64,000 bases of DNA from assembly GCF_900103215.1 (NCBI RefSeq), contig NZ_FNGV01000001.1, positions 310,001 through 374,000 on the forward strand, given 5' to 3'. Positions 35,477-45,531 of this stretch are shown piece after piece. The stretch's first letter is position 1; every line of letters starts with the position of its first letter. This stretch comes from Kriegella aquimaris (GTDB lineage: Bacteria > Bacteroidota > Bacteroidia > Flavobacteriales > Flavobacteriaceae). The notes under the pieces are model-generated. The model saw only the letters and a program-made list of their open reading frames with translations, was not told where the DNA came from and ran no database searches. The translations under genes were made by a program, and so were the position numbers.

Positions 35477-35555
35477 AGTCGTTGTAAACGAAGTGAAGCT
35501 ATCTGTACCTTCATAGTAAATAAATTACAGAGCGCTTCGTACCTCGCAATGATGT
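35477..35555. repeat. Palindromic dispersed-type repeat (CATTGCGA/GAAGCAATCT family)
   Basis: Two imperfect inverted arms (35477-35506 and 35527-35555) around a 20-base centre; the arms contain GAAGTGAAGC and TTCGTACCTCGCAATGA. This is close to the widespread repeat whose consensus contains TCATTGCGA and GAAGCAATCT, found scattered in many bacterial genomes. It lies between two convergent genes. Confidence 0.6.
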
Positions 35556-35629
35556 ATCACATGCCTTTTTAGACACCCTCCTTGTTTTCAAAATTTTCCC
35601 TTAGTGTTTAAAATCAGGAACGGAGCTTG

Positions 35630-37567
35630 TCATTTTTCCGGTTCTACCGTAATATTTAAATTTTGAGCGGTCGTGCTGCCTAATACCTTAAAACGTATGC
35701 GATATAATTGTTCTCCCCATATGGAAAACAATCTTGAGTCTTCTTCAATAGTAATAGTTTCTATGGTGGGTGCTAAGATTTCAGGGTCATATTGCATCGA
35801 TAAGCCACCCTTTCGTTGACCAAGTCGTAGTATGCCTGGTTTTATGATTTTAGGTTCTAGGGAAGCCATAAAATTAAGTTGTGTGTCTCCCACATTCTCT
35901 GAAAGCGTATACGAATCGGAAATTTCAAATTTTTCACCTCTTAGCAACGTATAGCTGCGCTGCCAGTTTTCTACCTTAGCCTCTTTTGGATACGCACTAG
36001 AAATATCAAGCGAATACGAAACCTTATCTTTTTCCGCAGTGTAAGAACTATTTTTAGCTTTGAATTCCAACCCATCTTTTTGGTCCACGCCATTAATGGT
36101 TGGCAGGTTATGGTAGCCCGATTGCATGGTCCATATCGAATACCTTTCTTTACTAAAGGTTTTGGCCGTATAGGTATCCACTCCAACATCGATCAGAGCA
36201 GGGGTACCATTGTAATACAATATAAAAGTACCCACATCATTATGGTTATGGCTTTCGGCATTATGGCCACCCTTCGCTGCAAATTAAAGACCATCACGAC
36301 TTGCTTCTTGGTCTCGAGCAGCCATTATCTGTGTGTTTGGCAAATAGAAATCGCTTAAAAGTGGTTCCGTGGCTTTGGCATTTTTAATTTCGTCCATATT
36401 GAACAAGTCATCTAGTGCCAATTCTATTTTACCTTTAAAAGCACTTTCCCCAAAATGTTGACTTTTAGCCAGAAATGCTCCAAAACCACTCATTATTGAA
36501 TCATTTATGCGTTTACCATATCGGTAAATGGTACCAGGTCTTGATTTTAGTTTGGCCGAAGCATCGGCAAAATTCACAAAATATTCGCCATTGATATAGG
36601 CCCTATAGATGTACTTTCCTATATTTTGCACAAGCTCTTGATCGTAGATATCTATTTTACCATTACTTCCCTTATAAAGCAGTTCTAAATAATCGAACAA
36701 CTTGCCACCCGCATGACTCCAATACGACGGACCCTCTTCGCAGCCTCCGTCGTCTTTGTAATAATTCATGAATTCATCAACGGAGAGCATGCTCTTTTGC
36801 ACATTCACGCTTCGGGTTATAGAGTCTTTCTCCATAAGTAAAATACAGTTCAGGGCATTATAATTGCACCATGGATTCCAATTATTAACGCTCTCATTGG
36901 TATAGCCCATCCACCAAAAATCATTTCGGGTATAATAAGGCGTGAGGACTTTTTTATCGATTTCAAATCTTAGTCTTTTCAATATTAAGGGGTTCACCCT
37001 ATCTATTTCCTCCTCTAGAAAATGATGTGTCCATGCCAAGTTGACCGCCACTTTTCCTACGCCGAGATCGATTGTTGGTTCGAGTACATCGGGCAGTCCC
37101 GCACCGGCCCGTTGAAGGGATAAATGTGCCGAATTGCCCCAGTAGGTCTGTTCGCTATAGTAAAATATACCGTTAATGATATCTTTTAAAAATCGTCCTT
37201 TCCCTTCGACCAATTCAGCCAAAACCAAGGCTTCAAATGCCTGAATATTCTCTCGATACGGCTTTTCCATGATGGTACGACTGCCACTCTTGGTGAACTC
37301 CAAGTAGTGTGAAACCGGAATATACTTCCAGTTATATTCCAAATAATTTTCTCCTTCCTTGATATAATCCGACCTTAGCTTTTCAGGAATTTTCTCCCAT
37401 TCACCTCGCTCTTTATACGCTGGGTAAGGTACCCAAGATTGGTCTTTAACAATATGTTTTTTGATGGTGTCGTATGGATAATTACCACTCAATAAGTTTC
37501 GATAGGCCTGGGCATTGGTAAGTTGTACGCAAATAAAAAAAATGAAAAAGAAAAGTCCTGTTCTCAT
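35630..37567 (-). pseudogene. Heparinase II/III-type polysaccharide lyase, interrupted by one in-frame TAA
   Basis: Signal peptide at the chosen start (ATG 37567, ending QLTNAQA). An upstream frame part of the N-terminal (alpha/alpha) domain gives about 427 residues including NESVNNWNPWCNYNAL and GGCEEGPSYWSHAGGK. It stops at TAA 36286-36284, directly after SRDGL. The same frame continues without loss of homology: FAAKGGHNAESHNHNDVG, the metal/catalytic histidine loop of the beta-sandwich, to the stop at 35630. Repairing one codon (family members have Tyr or another residue here) gives about 645 residues. It would cut uronic-acid polysaccharides by beta-elimination; as it stands the product lacks the C-terminal active-site part. 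Confidence 0.8.
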
Positions 37568-37644
37568 GTTCTGCTTTGTGGCTTGAGGTTTTAAGGGATA
37601 AAACGACCGATTCAAATAAATTTGTTCTAAAAGAAGACAGAAAA

Positions 37645-37671
37645 AAAGCCCCACAAGGGAGCTTTTTTCAT
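37645..37671. terminator. Terminator between the GH109-type and lyase genes
   Basis: Stem AAAAAAGC-CCC/GGG-GCTTTTTT with a short loop, ending in T residues on the minus strand, just past the GH109-type gene stop at 37686. The pairing also works on the other strand. Confidence 0.65.
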
Positions 37672-37685
37672 ATGCACAAAAACTG

Positions 37686-39098
37686 CTATGCGATGATGTC
37701 AAGTGCTTTTGTGGTTTTCCACGCACCACGTGTAAAATCAGGAAATTCTTGTGGCGCACCATTTTGAGCTACAGAAGCTTCGCTAAGCGGGCCTACGGCA
37801 CTCCAATAGCAACTTTCATATACATTTTGGTCCAGTGGCTCGCCTTTTCTAAGACATTCAATGATGCGATAGCGCATAATGAAGTCCATTCCTCCATGAC
37901 CTCCCATTTTCTTGGCCAATTCCCCTAATCTTTTATACAAGGGGTGTTCGTATTTCTCAAATATGGCATCTAGCTGATCACCTTCTGCCCATTCGTGGTG
38001 ACTATCGGGTCCACCAGGAACACCACCTTCCAGAGCCACGCGATTTGGGAAACCTGCCAAGGTTCCCTTGGTGCCTTGAATTAAATTATGGCGTGTATAT
38101 GGCCTCGGGCTCGTTTCGTCCCATTGAACCATAATAGTTCGTCCCATATTTGTTTTTATGATGGATGTGCTTATATCCCCTCCTTTATAATCCAATTGGT
38201 TCCATTGGTGGTCAGCGGGAAAATTCTTTTTAGCGTAAAGTGCACGTCCTTTGGCCGGTGAAGAAAAGGAATTCATAAATTTAAAGTTATCCTCGCCTCG
38301 TGCCAAGTTCATGTACTGGGCAACCGGACCCAAACCGTGTGTCGGATAAAGGTTTCCGTTGCGATTGGCATAGTGATAGGTACGCCACGATCCCGTTCCC
38401 CGTTCAACCTCGTTCATTTGCCCTCTAAGCTCATGAATATAGGATGCTTCACCATGTAAAAGTTCGCCAAGGACACCTTGACGGCACATATTCAAATAAA
38501 TAAGCTCTTCACGACCGTAGTTGACGTTTTCCATCATCATACAGTGCTTATTTGTTTTTTCGGAAGTATCGACAATCTCCCACATTTCCTCTATAGTCAA
38601 TGCAAGTGGTACTTCAACAAATGCATGCGCACCACTTTTCATGGCTTCAATGGCCATGGGAGCATGCAATTTCCAAGGAGTACAAATAAAAACAGCATCA
38701 GGTTTTTCCTTTTTCAACATCTCCTTCCAATCATTCTCTCCTCCTGTATATAATTTGATTTTTTTATGACGCTCTCCCTTTCCGTTCTCTTTACACTTAT
38801 CCGCTGACTTTTGCGCCAAGTCTTCATACAAATCGCAAATAGCTACGACTTCTGTTCCCTCAATTGCAGCAATCTGATGGGCATGGCCTGCACCACGAGC
38901 ACCAACACCAATAAAAGCACAACGTACCGTATCCAGTTTTGGAGCGGAATAATCGCCCATATAAGTGGCCCCGGGAGATGGCGATGGGGCATCATTTTTA
39001 AGTATTTGACCTTGTGCATTCGACAATGCCGGAGTTACTGCCAACCCAAGACCGGCAATCGATGTTTTTCTAAGAAAATCCCTTCTGTTTGTGCTCAT
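37686..39098 (-). CDS. Gfo/Idh/MocA-family protein of the GH109 glycosidase type, Tat-exported
   Basis: 470 residues. A twin-arginine signal (NRRDFLRKTSIAGLG, cleavage near residue 29) opens the protein. Rossmann fold start CAFIGVGARGAGH (about 60-72), CTPWKLHAPMAIEAM (about 138-152), ENVNYGREE (about 193) and the C-terminal GGHGGMDFIMRYR match GH109 enzymes, which use tightly bound NAD for an elimination/addition hydrolysis of alpha-N-acetylgalactosaminides. Other exported Gfo/Idh/MocA proteins have different activities, so the substrate is probable rather than certain. It is upstream of a polysaccharide lyase remnant, suggesting joint glycan degradation. Confidence 0.82.
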   Translation of the reverse strand: MSTNRRDFLRKTSIAGLGLAVTPALSNAQGQILKNDAPSPSPGATYMGDYSAPKLDTVRCAFIGVGARGAGHAHQIAAIEGTEVVAICDLYEDLAQKSADKCKENGKGERHKKIKLYTGGENDWKEMLKKEKPDAVFICTPWKLHAPMAIEAMKSGAHAFVEVPLALTIEEMWEIVDTSEKTNKHCMMMENVNYGREELIYLNMCRQGVLGELLHGEASYIHELRGQMNEVERGTGSWRTYHYANRNGNLYPTHGLGPVAQYMNLARGEDNFKFMNSFSSPAKGRALYAKKNFPADHQWNQLDYKGGDISTSIIKTNMGRTIMVQWDETSPRPYTRHNLIQGTKGTLAGFPNRVALEGGVPGGPDSHHEWAEGDQLDAIFEKYEHPLYKRLGELAKKMGGHGGMDFIMRYRIIECLRKGEPLDQNVYESCYWSAVGPLSEASVAQNGAPQEFPDFTRGAWKTTKALDIIA

Positions 39099-39175
39099 TG
39101 TATCTAAATATTGTTATGATCTTTTGCTAAAGTACAAAAAATGGTAAAAAGAAAAGACGAAATAGATTTACGGAT

Positions 39176-39772
39176 TTAATGGCGCGATTTTAGTACTTTT
39201 TCAATGTCTTGAAGCGTAAAGCCTTTTGCTTGTAATAAAATCAAATAATGAAACAATAAGTCGGAACTTTCATCCAAAAATAACCGATCATCGTCATCTT
39301 TTGCCTCGATTACGACCTCCACAGCTTCTTCCCCTACTTTTTGGGCAATTTTATTGATGCCTTTTCTAAATAGCGAAGCGACGTAGCTCTCCTCATTTTC
39401 TTGATTGTCTTTCCTATCTTTTATAACTTTTTCCAACTCGGATAAAAACCCGAAAGAAGATTTGTTTTCTTCACCCCAACAGGTATCAGTACCCTTATGA
39501 CAAGTTGGCCCAACAGGATTTACTGTAATCAATAGGGTATCGTTATCACAATCATTTTGAACGGTAACTAGATTTAAAAAATTACCGCTCTCCTCCCCTT
39601 TCGTCCATAACCGTTGTTTGGTCCGACTAAAAAAAGTAATCTTTTTAGTTTCTTCGGTCTTTTTCAAAGCTTCTTCGTTCATGTACCCTAACATCAATAC
39701 ATTTTTGGTAGTAGCATCTTGAATAATAGCGGGTACGAGTCCGTCTTTGTTTTTATTGAAATCTATCTTCAT
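39176..39772 (-). CDS. hisIE: Bifunctional phosphoribosyl-AMP cyclohydrolase / phosphoribosyl-ATP pyrophosphatase
   Basis: 198 residues from ATG 39772; an upstream start would add 21 residues from a low-complexity intergenic stretch. HisI half: MLGYMNEEAL, FFSRTKQRLWTKGEESGN and the zinc ligands in DCDND and GPTCHKGTDTCWGE. HisE half: RKGINKIAQKVGEEAVEVVIEAK with the acidic metal sites. It carries out steps 2 and 3 of histidine synthesis. It is the last gene of the his operon; a 72-base gap separates it from hisF. Confidence 0.95.
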   Translation of the reverse strand: MKIDFNKNKDGLVPAIIQDATTKNVLMLGYMNEEALKKTEETKKITFFSRTKQRLWTKGEESGNFLNLVTVQNDCDNDTLLITVNPVGPTCHKGTDTCWGEENKSSFGFLSELEKVIKDRKDNQENEESYVASLFRKGINKIAQKVGEEAVEVVIEAKDDDDRLFLDESSDLLFHYLILLQAKGFTLQDIEKVLKSRH

Positions 39773-39844
39773 AATTTTGTTTTTCGTGGTTCGTTGTTTG
39801 TTGCTGGCTTCTCTCGAACAACCATCAACTAGCAACGATCAACG

Positions 39845-40603
39845 CTATTGTAATCTCACAGGAATTCCGTTTTCCTGTATTTTTTTTTTCAAATCTTTTA
39901 TTTCTATTTCTTTAAAGTGGAAAACACTGGCCGCAAGGGCTGCATCGGCTTTCCCTTTTGTAAAGGTATCCACGAAATGTTGCATATTGCCAGCACCACC
40001 GGATGCGATAATAGGAATGTTCAACTCGGTAGACAATCTAGCCAAAGCTTCATTTGCAAAACCATCTTTGGTTCCGTCGTGATCCATAGACGTAAATAAA
40101 ATTTCCCCGGCACCTCGCTCTTCCACCTCTTTAGCCCAATCGAATAAATTGAGTTCGGTGGGAACTTTTCCTCCGATCAAATGTACTTTCCATTCTCCAT
40201 CGATTTGTTTGGCATCGATTGCAACTACGATGCATTGCGATCCAAATTTAGCTACCAAATCATTGATGAGCTGTGGATTTTTAACGGCCGAAGAGTTAAT
40301 AGAAACTTTATCAGCTCCATTATGCAACAAGATATCAACATCTTCAACGGAAGATATACCGCCGCCTACCGTAAAAGGTATATTCACCTTTTCGGCCACG
40401 TGATATACCAATTCGGCCAAGGTCTTACGCTTCTGTTCAGTTGCCGATATATCTAGGAAAACAAGTTCGTCGGCCCCGGCCTTACTATAAATTTCTGCTA
40501 ATTCAACGGGGTCGCCCGCATCTCTGAGGTCTACAAAGTTTACTCCCTTTACCGTACGACCATCTTTAATATCCAGACAGGGAATTATTCGTTTTGCTAG
40601 CAT
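39845..40603 (-). CDS. hisF: Imidazole glycerol phosphate synthase, cyclase subunit HisF
   Basis: 252 residues, a TIM barrel. The catalytic aspartates are in [12 protein letters not shown] (about residue 11) and [10 protein letters not shown] (about 130); phosphate loops VGGGISS and SGGAGN (about 82 and 225) are present. It joins ammonia from HisH to PRFAR to give imidazole glycerol phosphate and AICAR. It lies 7 bases downstream of hisA in the his operon. Confidence 0.97.
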   Translation of the reverse strand: MLAKRIIPCLDIKDGRTVKGVNFVDLRDAGDPVELAEIYSKAGADELVFLDISATEQKRKTLAELVYHVAEKVNIPFTVGGGISSVEDVDILLHNGADKVSINSSAVKNPQLINDLVAKFGSQCIVVAIDAKQIDGEWKVHLIGGKVPTELNLFDWAKEVEERGAGEILFTSMDHDGTKDGFANEALARLSTELNIPIIASGGAGNMQHFVDTFTKGKADAALAASVFHFKEIEIKDLKKKIQENGIPVRLQ

Positions 40604-40610
40604 TTTTTTC

Positions 40611-41339
40611 TTATTGGTTTAATATAAACTTTTCCAATTGTTTTAATTCTATCCGATTTTCGTAAATCGCCTTGCCGATAATGGTACCTTCACAACCCAT
40701 TTCCTGCAGTTTAGGTAGTTCATCGAAATCAGATATACCGCCGCTAGCGATAAGTTTTAACGAAGAGTCACATTCCGTTAAAATTTTCTCGTACAATTCG
40801 AACGAAGGTCCTTCCAGCATTCCGTCTTTACTTATGTCTGTGCAAATGACATAAGCGATTCCCTCGGTTTGATATGACTTTATAAAGGGAATCAATTCTT
40901 CTTTCGACTCTTCTTGCCAACCAGAGACCGCTATTTTCTCGTCCATGGCATCGGCGCCCAATATAATTTTATCAGATCCGAATTTACCAATCCATTGGGT
41001 GAAAATATCCCTATTCTTTACCGCAATACTGCCGCCTGTAATCTGTTGCGCACCACTTTCAAATGCAATACGCAAGTCGTCATCTGTTTTCAATCCGCCA
41101 CCGAAATCGATTTTTAGACCGGTGTTAGCGGCAATGCGTTCCAATACTTTATGATTTACGATATGTTTGGACTTGGCACCATCTAAATCGACCAAATGCA
41201 AATGTTTGATGCCATGGGCCTCGAATTGCTTGGCAACTTCTAAGGGATTTTCATTATAGATTTTCTTGGTGTCATAGTCGCCTTTTGAAAGCCGTACACA
41301 TTTACCTTCTATAATATCTATTGCTGGTATTATTCTCAT
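40611..41339 (-). CDS. hisA: ProFAR isomerase HisA
   Basis: 242 residues, a (beta/alpha)8 barrel like HisF. Catalytic aspartates in [12 protein letters not shown] (about residue 8) and LGADAMDEK (about 129), with phosphate-binding [11 protein letters not shown] and [11 protein letters not shown]. It converts ProFAR to PRFAR, step 4 of histidine synthesis. It starts two bases after the hisH stop. Confidence 0.97.
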   Translation of the reverse strand: MRIIPAIDIIEGKCVRLSKGDYDTKKIYNENPLEVAKQFEAHGIKHLHLVDLDGAKSKHIVNHKVLERIAANTGLKIDFGGGLKTDDDLRIAFESGAQQITGGSIAVKNRDIFTQWIGKFGSDKIILGADAMDEKIAVSGWQEESKEELIPFIKSYQTEGIAYVICTDISKDGMLEGPSFELYEKILTECDSSLKLIASGGISDFDELPKLQEMGCEGTIIGKAIYENRIELKQLEKFILNQ

Positions 41340-41341
41340 TG

Positions 41342-41935
41342 CTATTTTGCTGTTTCCAGTTTCAAAAAGTTCCTTAGGATATTCTCCCCAACTTCACTGC
41401 TCTTTTCCGGATGAAACTGGGTTCCATAAAAATTGTCTTTTCCTAGAGCCGCGCTATAATTTAAATCGTACTCAGATTCGGCAATGGTTTCATTACAGAT
41501 CGGGGCATAAAAACTATGAACCAGATAGATATGTTCCTTTTCCGCGATATTCTTAAATAAATCAGATTTCAAATTGGAGATTTGGTTCCATCCAATTTGG
41601 GGAACCTTAACCTTCTCAGAAAATCGAACCACATCGACATCAAAAATTCCTAAACCTTTTGTATTGCCCTCTTCTGATGAATTACACATCAATTGCATTC
41701 CCAAACATATGCCCAGAACAGGTTGCTTCAATAGAGGTATCACCTTATCCAAACCACTGTCTTCCAGTTTTTTCATGGCACTACTCGCCTCTCCGACACC
41801 GGGGAATATGACTTTATCGGCTTGTTGTATTTCTTTAACATCATGGCTCAAAACTGCCTCATACCCCAAACGATTAATAGCAAATTTTATACTCTGAATA
41901 TTTCCTGCACCGTAATTTATAATGACAATTTTCAT
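41342..41935 (-). CDS. hisH: Imidazole glycerol phosphate synthase, glutaminase subunit HisH
   Basis: 197 residues, class I glutamine amidotransferase. The nucleophile is C77 in [10 protein letters not shown]; the His-Glu pair is in GTQFHPEKS (about 178-186); the oxyanion strand FPGVGEA is near residue 44. It supplies ammonia to HisF. Its start at 41935 abuts the hisB stop at 41936. Confidence 0.97.
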   Translation of the reverse strand: MKIVIINYGAGNIQSIKFAINRLGYEAVLSHDVKEIQQADKVIFPGVGEASSAMKKLEDSGLDKVIPLLKQPVLGICLGMQLMCNSSEEGNTKGLGIFDVDVVRFSEKVKVPQIGWNQISNLKSDLFKNIAEKEHIYLVHSFYAPICNETIAESEYDLNYSAALGKDNFYGTQFHPEKSSEVGENILRNFLKLETAK

Positions 41936-43072
41936 TTACAATACTCCTTTAGTAGACGGTAAGACCATCTTTTCAACATCGCGTTTGACTGCCATTTTAA
42001 TCGATTTAGCAAAGGCTTTGAATATGGCCTCGATTTTATGGTGCTCATTAGTACCTTCTGATTTGATATTCAAATTTGCCTTTGCCCCATCAGTAAAAGA
42101 TTTAAAGAAGTGATAGAACATTTCAGTTGGCATGTCGCCTACTCTTTCACGCTTAAAATCGGCATCCCAAACCAACCAATTTCGTCCCCCAAAATCGATG
42201 GCTGCTTGGGCCAGACAGTCATCCATAGGCAAACAGAAACCATAACGTTCAATCCCTAATTTGTTTCCTAAAGCTTTGTGAAAGACTTCACCCAAGGCGA
42301 TAGCGGTATCTTCAATTGTGTGGTGTTCATCGACTTCGAGATCACCGTCAACTTTTATATCGATATCCATTTGACCGTGACGTGCCAATTGATCCAACAT
42401 ATGGTCGAAAAATGACAAACCAGTTTCAATTTTGCTTTTTCCCGTACCGTCAAGGTTCACCTTGATATATATATCGGTTTCATTGGTTTTTCTGTGAATC
42501 TCCGAAGTTCGGTCGCTCAACTTTAAAAATTCATAAATCTTCTCCCAATCATTACTTTCCAATGCAATAATATCGTTTAGCGCTTCACGTTTTACCGTTA
42601 TTTCGCCTGTTCCCAAATCGGTATTGTCATTGATGAAAATACCCTTCGCTCCCAAATTCTTGGCGAGCTCGACATCGGTTAATCGGTCACCGATGACAAA
42701 GGAATTTTTCAAATCGTAATCTTCGGAGAAATATTCGGTCAGTAAGCCTGTACCGGGCTTACGCGTGTTAGCATTTTCATGTGGAAAAGTTCGGTCCAAA
42801 AAAACCTTATCGAAAACAACCCCTTCATTTTCAAATGATTTTAAAATGAAATTATGAACCGGCCAGAAAGTCTCTTCAGGAAAAATATCGGTACCTAGGC
42901 CATCTTGGTTTGTAATCATAACCAATTCATAATCCAGTTCTTTAGCTATTTTTCCCAAATAGGTAAATGCTTTGGGATAGAAAATCATTTTTTCGAATGC
43001 ATCGATTTGTTCATCTTCTGTTTCTTTAATGATGGTTCCATCCCTATCAATAAAAAGTACTTTTTTTGCCAT
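41936..43072 (-). CDS. hisB: Bifunctional histidinol-phosphatase / imidazoleglycerol-phosphate dehydratase
   Basis: 378 residues. N-terminal HAD phosphatase (about 1-165) with nucleophile motif [11 protein letters not shown] and ITNQDGLG; the zinc-ligand region around 100-112 is less standard than in E. coli. C-terminal dehydratase (about 185-378) with the manganese-binding histidines in [15 protein letters not shown] and NEHHKIEA. It carries out steps 6 and 8. The gap to hisC (80 bases) contains a nested hairpin. Confidence 0.96.
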   Translation of the reverse strand: MAKKVLFIDRDGTIIKETEDEQIDAFEKMIFYPKAFTYLGKIAKELDYELVMITNQDGLGTDIFPEETFWPVHNFILKSFENEGVVFDKVFLDRTFPHENANTRKPGTGLLTEYFSEDYDLKNSFVIGDRLTDVELAKNLGAKGIFINDNTDLGTGEITVKREALNDIIALESNDWEKIYEFLKLSDRTSEIHRKTNETDIYIKVNLDGTGKSKIETGLSFFDHMLDQLARHGQMDIDIKVDGDLEVDEHHTIEDTAIALGEVFHKALGNKLGIERYGFCLPMDDCLAQAAIDFGGRNWLVWDADFKRERVGDMPTEMFYHFFKSFTDGAKANLNIKSEGTNEHHKIEAIFKAFAKSIKMAVKRDVEKMVLPSTKGVL

Positions 43073-43094
43073 ATTCGATTCTCTAGAATTTGAT

Positions 43095-43126
43095 GGCGCT
43101 TTTGGTTTTAAGCCAATATTAGCGCC
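43095..43126 (-). other. Nested hairpin between hisC and hisB
   Basis: Outer stem GGCGCT/AGCGCC (43095-43100 with 43121-43126) and inner TTGG/CCAA (43102-43105 with 43113-43116). No T run follows, so it is more likely an mRNA processing or stability element than a terminator. Confidence 0.5.
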
Positions 43127-43152
43127 CCAATACGATTTATAATATTTATTCT

Positions 43153-44202
43153 TTAATTTAAAGATTTAAGCACTGAAATTAACTGCTCGTTCTCCTGTAC
43201 GGTACCTATTGTAAAACGTAACGTATTTTCACACAATGGTTGTGTTGTTCTATTTCGCACAACAATACCTTTGGAAAGCAGTTCTCGATAACGTTTATTG
43301 GCGTCATCAACCTTGGCTAAAACAAAATTGGCATCTGAGGGGTATACCTTCTCAATGAAGTTTACTTTGTTCAAAACTTTCAGTAATTCCCTCTTTCCTT
43401 CCAATATATCTGCTATTTCCCTTTCAACCAAATCAATGGCCTTAACCCGTTCGGACGCCTTTTGTTGTGTGAGTTCGTTGACATTATAAGGCGGCTTGAT
43501 TTTATTTATAACATTAATAATTTCCGCGGAAGCGATACATATTCCTAACCGAATACCCGCCATGCCATAAGCCTTTGAGAGCGTTTGGGTAACAACTAAA
43601 TTAGGATATTCCTTCAATTTTTTCGTCCAACTCTCATCGCTGGAAAAATCAATGTACGCTTCATCTATTATTACCAACCCTTTGAAGCTTTCAAGTAAAA
43701 CTTTAACAATATGTGAAGAAAAGCTATTCCCAGTGGGGTTGTTCGGAGAACATAGAAATATCATTTTAGTATGTGCATCCACTTTTTGGAGGATAGCATT
43801 CACGTCTGGCTGAAAATCCTCGGTCAGTAAAACCTCCCGATTTTCGATGTTGTTGATACCTGATAGTACTTTATACATACCATAGGTAGGAGGTAGCGAA
43901 ATAATATTATCTTCCTTAGGCTCACAAAATGCCCGGAACAACAAGTCCAACACTTCATCACTACCGTTGCCCAACAATATATTTTGTACTTCGACACCCT
44001 TCTGTTCTGCCAAAACCACCTTAAGACCCCGCTGTTGGGGATCGGGATACCGGTTGACCCCGTTATCGTATGGATTCTCGTTGGCGTCTAAAAATACCAT
44101 CTTAGAACCGTCGGAAACATATTCGTCCCTCGCGGAGGAATAGGGTTTTAAACCTCTTACATTTTCTCTAACGAGATTATCTATGTTAAATTTATCTTTC
44201 AC
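43153..44202 (-). CDS. hisC: Histidinol-phosphate aminotransferase
   Basis: 349 residues, PLP fold type I. The PLP lysine lies in [14 protein letters not shown] (about 214), [16 protein letters not shown] near 76, CSPNNPTGN near 151 and IDEAYIDFS near 175. It transfers an amino group from glutamate to imidazole acetol phosphate (step 7). It lies 40 bases downstream of hisD. Confidence 0.96.
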   Translation of the reverse strand: MKDKFNIDNLVRENVRGLKPYSSARDEYVSDGSKMVFLDANENPYDNGVNRYPDPQQRGLKVVLAEQKGVEVQNILLGNGSDEVLDLLFRAFCEPKEDNIISLPPTYGMYKVLSGINNIENREVLLTEDFQPDVNAILQKVDAHTKMIFLCSPNNPTGNSFSSHIVKVLLESFKGLVIIDEAYIDFSSDESWTKKLKEYPNLVVTQTLSKAYGMAGIRLGICIASAEIINVINKIKPPYNVNELTQQKASERVKAIDLVEREIADILEGKRELLKVLNKVNFIEKVYPSDANFVLAKVDDANKRYRELLSKGIVVRNRTTQPLCENTLRFTIGTVQENEQLISVLKSLN

Positions 44203-44242
44203 GCTGTACCGTAAACTCTTTTGACCGACAAGGCGATCGTTA

Positions 44243-45526
44243 TTATTTTAAACTTTTTAAACGCAAGGTGACTGCATTTTTATGTGCCTGCAACCCTTCG
44301 GCCTCCGCCATTACTTCAATAGTCTTCCCTATGCCTTTCATACCCTCCAAAGAAATTTTTTGAAAGGTCATACTCTTCATAAAACTATCTAAATTCACGC
44401 CACTGTATTGTTTGGCATATCCATTTGTCGGCAAGGTATGGTTCGTCCCCGAGGCATAGTCACCTGCACTTTCAGGGGTATAGTTTCCCACAAATACCGA
44501 TCCGGCATTTGCAATATTATCCACATAAAAGTCCTCATTTTCTACACAAATGATAAAGTGTTCCGGACCATATTCGTTGATTAGATTCAGTGCCGTTTCA
44601 TCATCTTCAACAAAGATAAGCTTGCTGTTTGCAATTGCCATCTCCGCGATTTCTTTTCTCGGTAAAAGAGCTATCTGTGCCGCTACCTCTTTCTCAACTT
44701 CGTTCAATATGGCCTTCGATGTTGTCACTAAAATAACCTGACTATCAATACCATGCTCCGCTTGACTCAAAAGATCCGATGCTACAAAAGAAGCATTCGC
44801 TGAATCATCGGCTACGACCAACAATTCACTAGGACCTGCAGGCATATCGATGGCAACCCCATGTTTGGTCGCAATTTGCTTGGCTACCGTGACATATTGG
44901 TTACCGGGGCCAAAGATTTTATAAACTTTCGGAATGCTTTCGGTACCGAAGGTCATGGCTGCAATCGCCTGAATGCCTCCTACTTTAAAAATTTGGGTTA
45001 CCCCACACAAATTGGCTGCATAAAGTATCGCAGGATTGATTTTACCTTCCTTATTCGGTGGTGAACATAGCACAATTTTTTTACACCCGGCAATTTCGGC
45101 AGGCACGGCCAACATCAAAATAGTAGAGAACAAAGGAGCCGTACCCCCAGGAATATATAATCCTACTCTTTGTATCGGGCGTTTCTCTTGCCAACATTTT
45201 ACGCCTTTAGCTGTTTCAATTTCTATTCGCCCCGTTTTCTGTGCACTGTGGAATTTCTCTATGTTCTGTTTCGCCTGCTGAATCGCTATCATCAATTCCG
45301 GTGACACCAAATTCTTGGCTTCGTCAATCTCGGCACTTGAAACCAATTGGTTTTTTAATACAGCGCCATCAAATTGCCGCGTATACTTTTCCACTACGGT
45401 ATCACCTCCATTTTTAACTTCCTTAAAGATCACATCGACCGTGGCCTCTATATCAGCCACAGTTTGGGTAGGTCTTTTAAGTAAAGCTTCCCAATCAGCC
45501 TTTTCAGGATTGTATATTTTATTCAT
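44243..45526 (-). CDS. hisD: Histidinol dehydrogenase
   Basis: 427 residues from ATG 45526; a longer frame adds 20 residues but would overlap the acetyltransferase end. Zinc/substrate motifs are present: MPAGPSELLVVAD, SQAEHG, the catalytic EYGPEHF (Glu-His) and GDYASGTNHTLPT. It oxidises histidinol to histidine in two NAD-dependent steps. It begins 5 bases after the GNAT gene stop. Confidence 0.96.
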   Translation of the reverse strand: MNKIYNPEKADWEALLKRPTQTVADIEATVDVIFKEVKNGGDTVVEKYTRQFDGAVLKNQLVSSAEIDEAKNLVSPELMIAIQQAKQNIEKFHSAQKTGRIEIETAKGVKCWQEKRPIQRVGLYIPGGTAPLFSTILMLAVPAEIAGCKKIVLCSPPNKEGKINPAILYAANLCGVTQIFKVGGIQAIAAMTFGTESIPKVYKIFGPGNQYVTVAKQIATKHGVAIDMPAGPSELLVVADDSANASFVASDLLSQAEHGIDSQVILVTTSKAILNEVEKEVAAQIALLPRKEIAEMAIANSKLIFVEDDETALNLINEYGPEHFIICVENEDFYVDNIANAGSVFVGNYTPESAGDYASGTNHTLPTNGYAKQYSGVNLDSFMKSMTFQKISLEGMKGIGKTIEVMAEAEGLQAHKNAVTLRLKSLK

Positions 45527-45531
45527 TTTCT

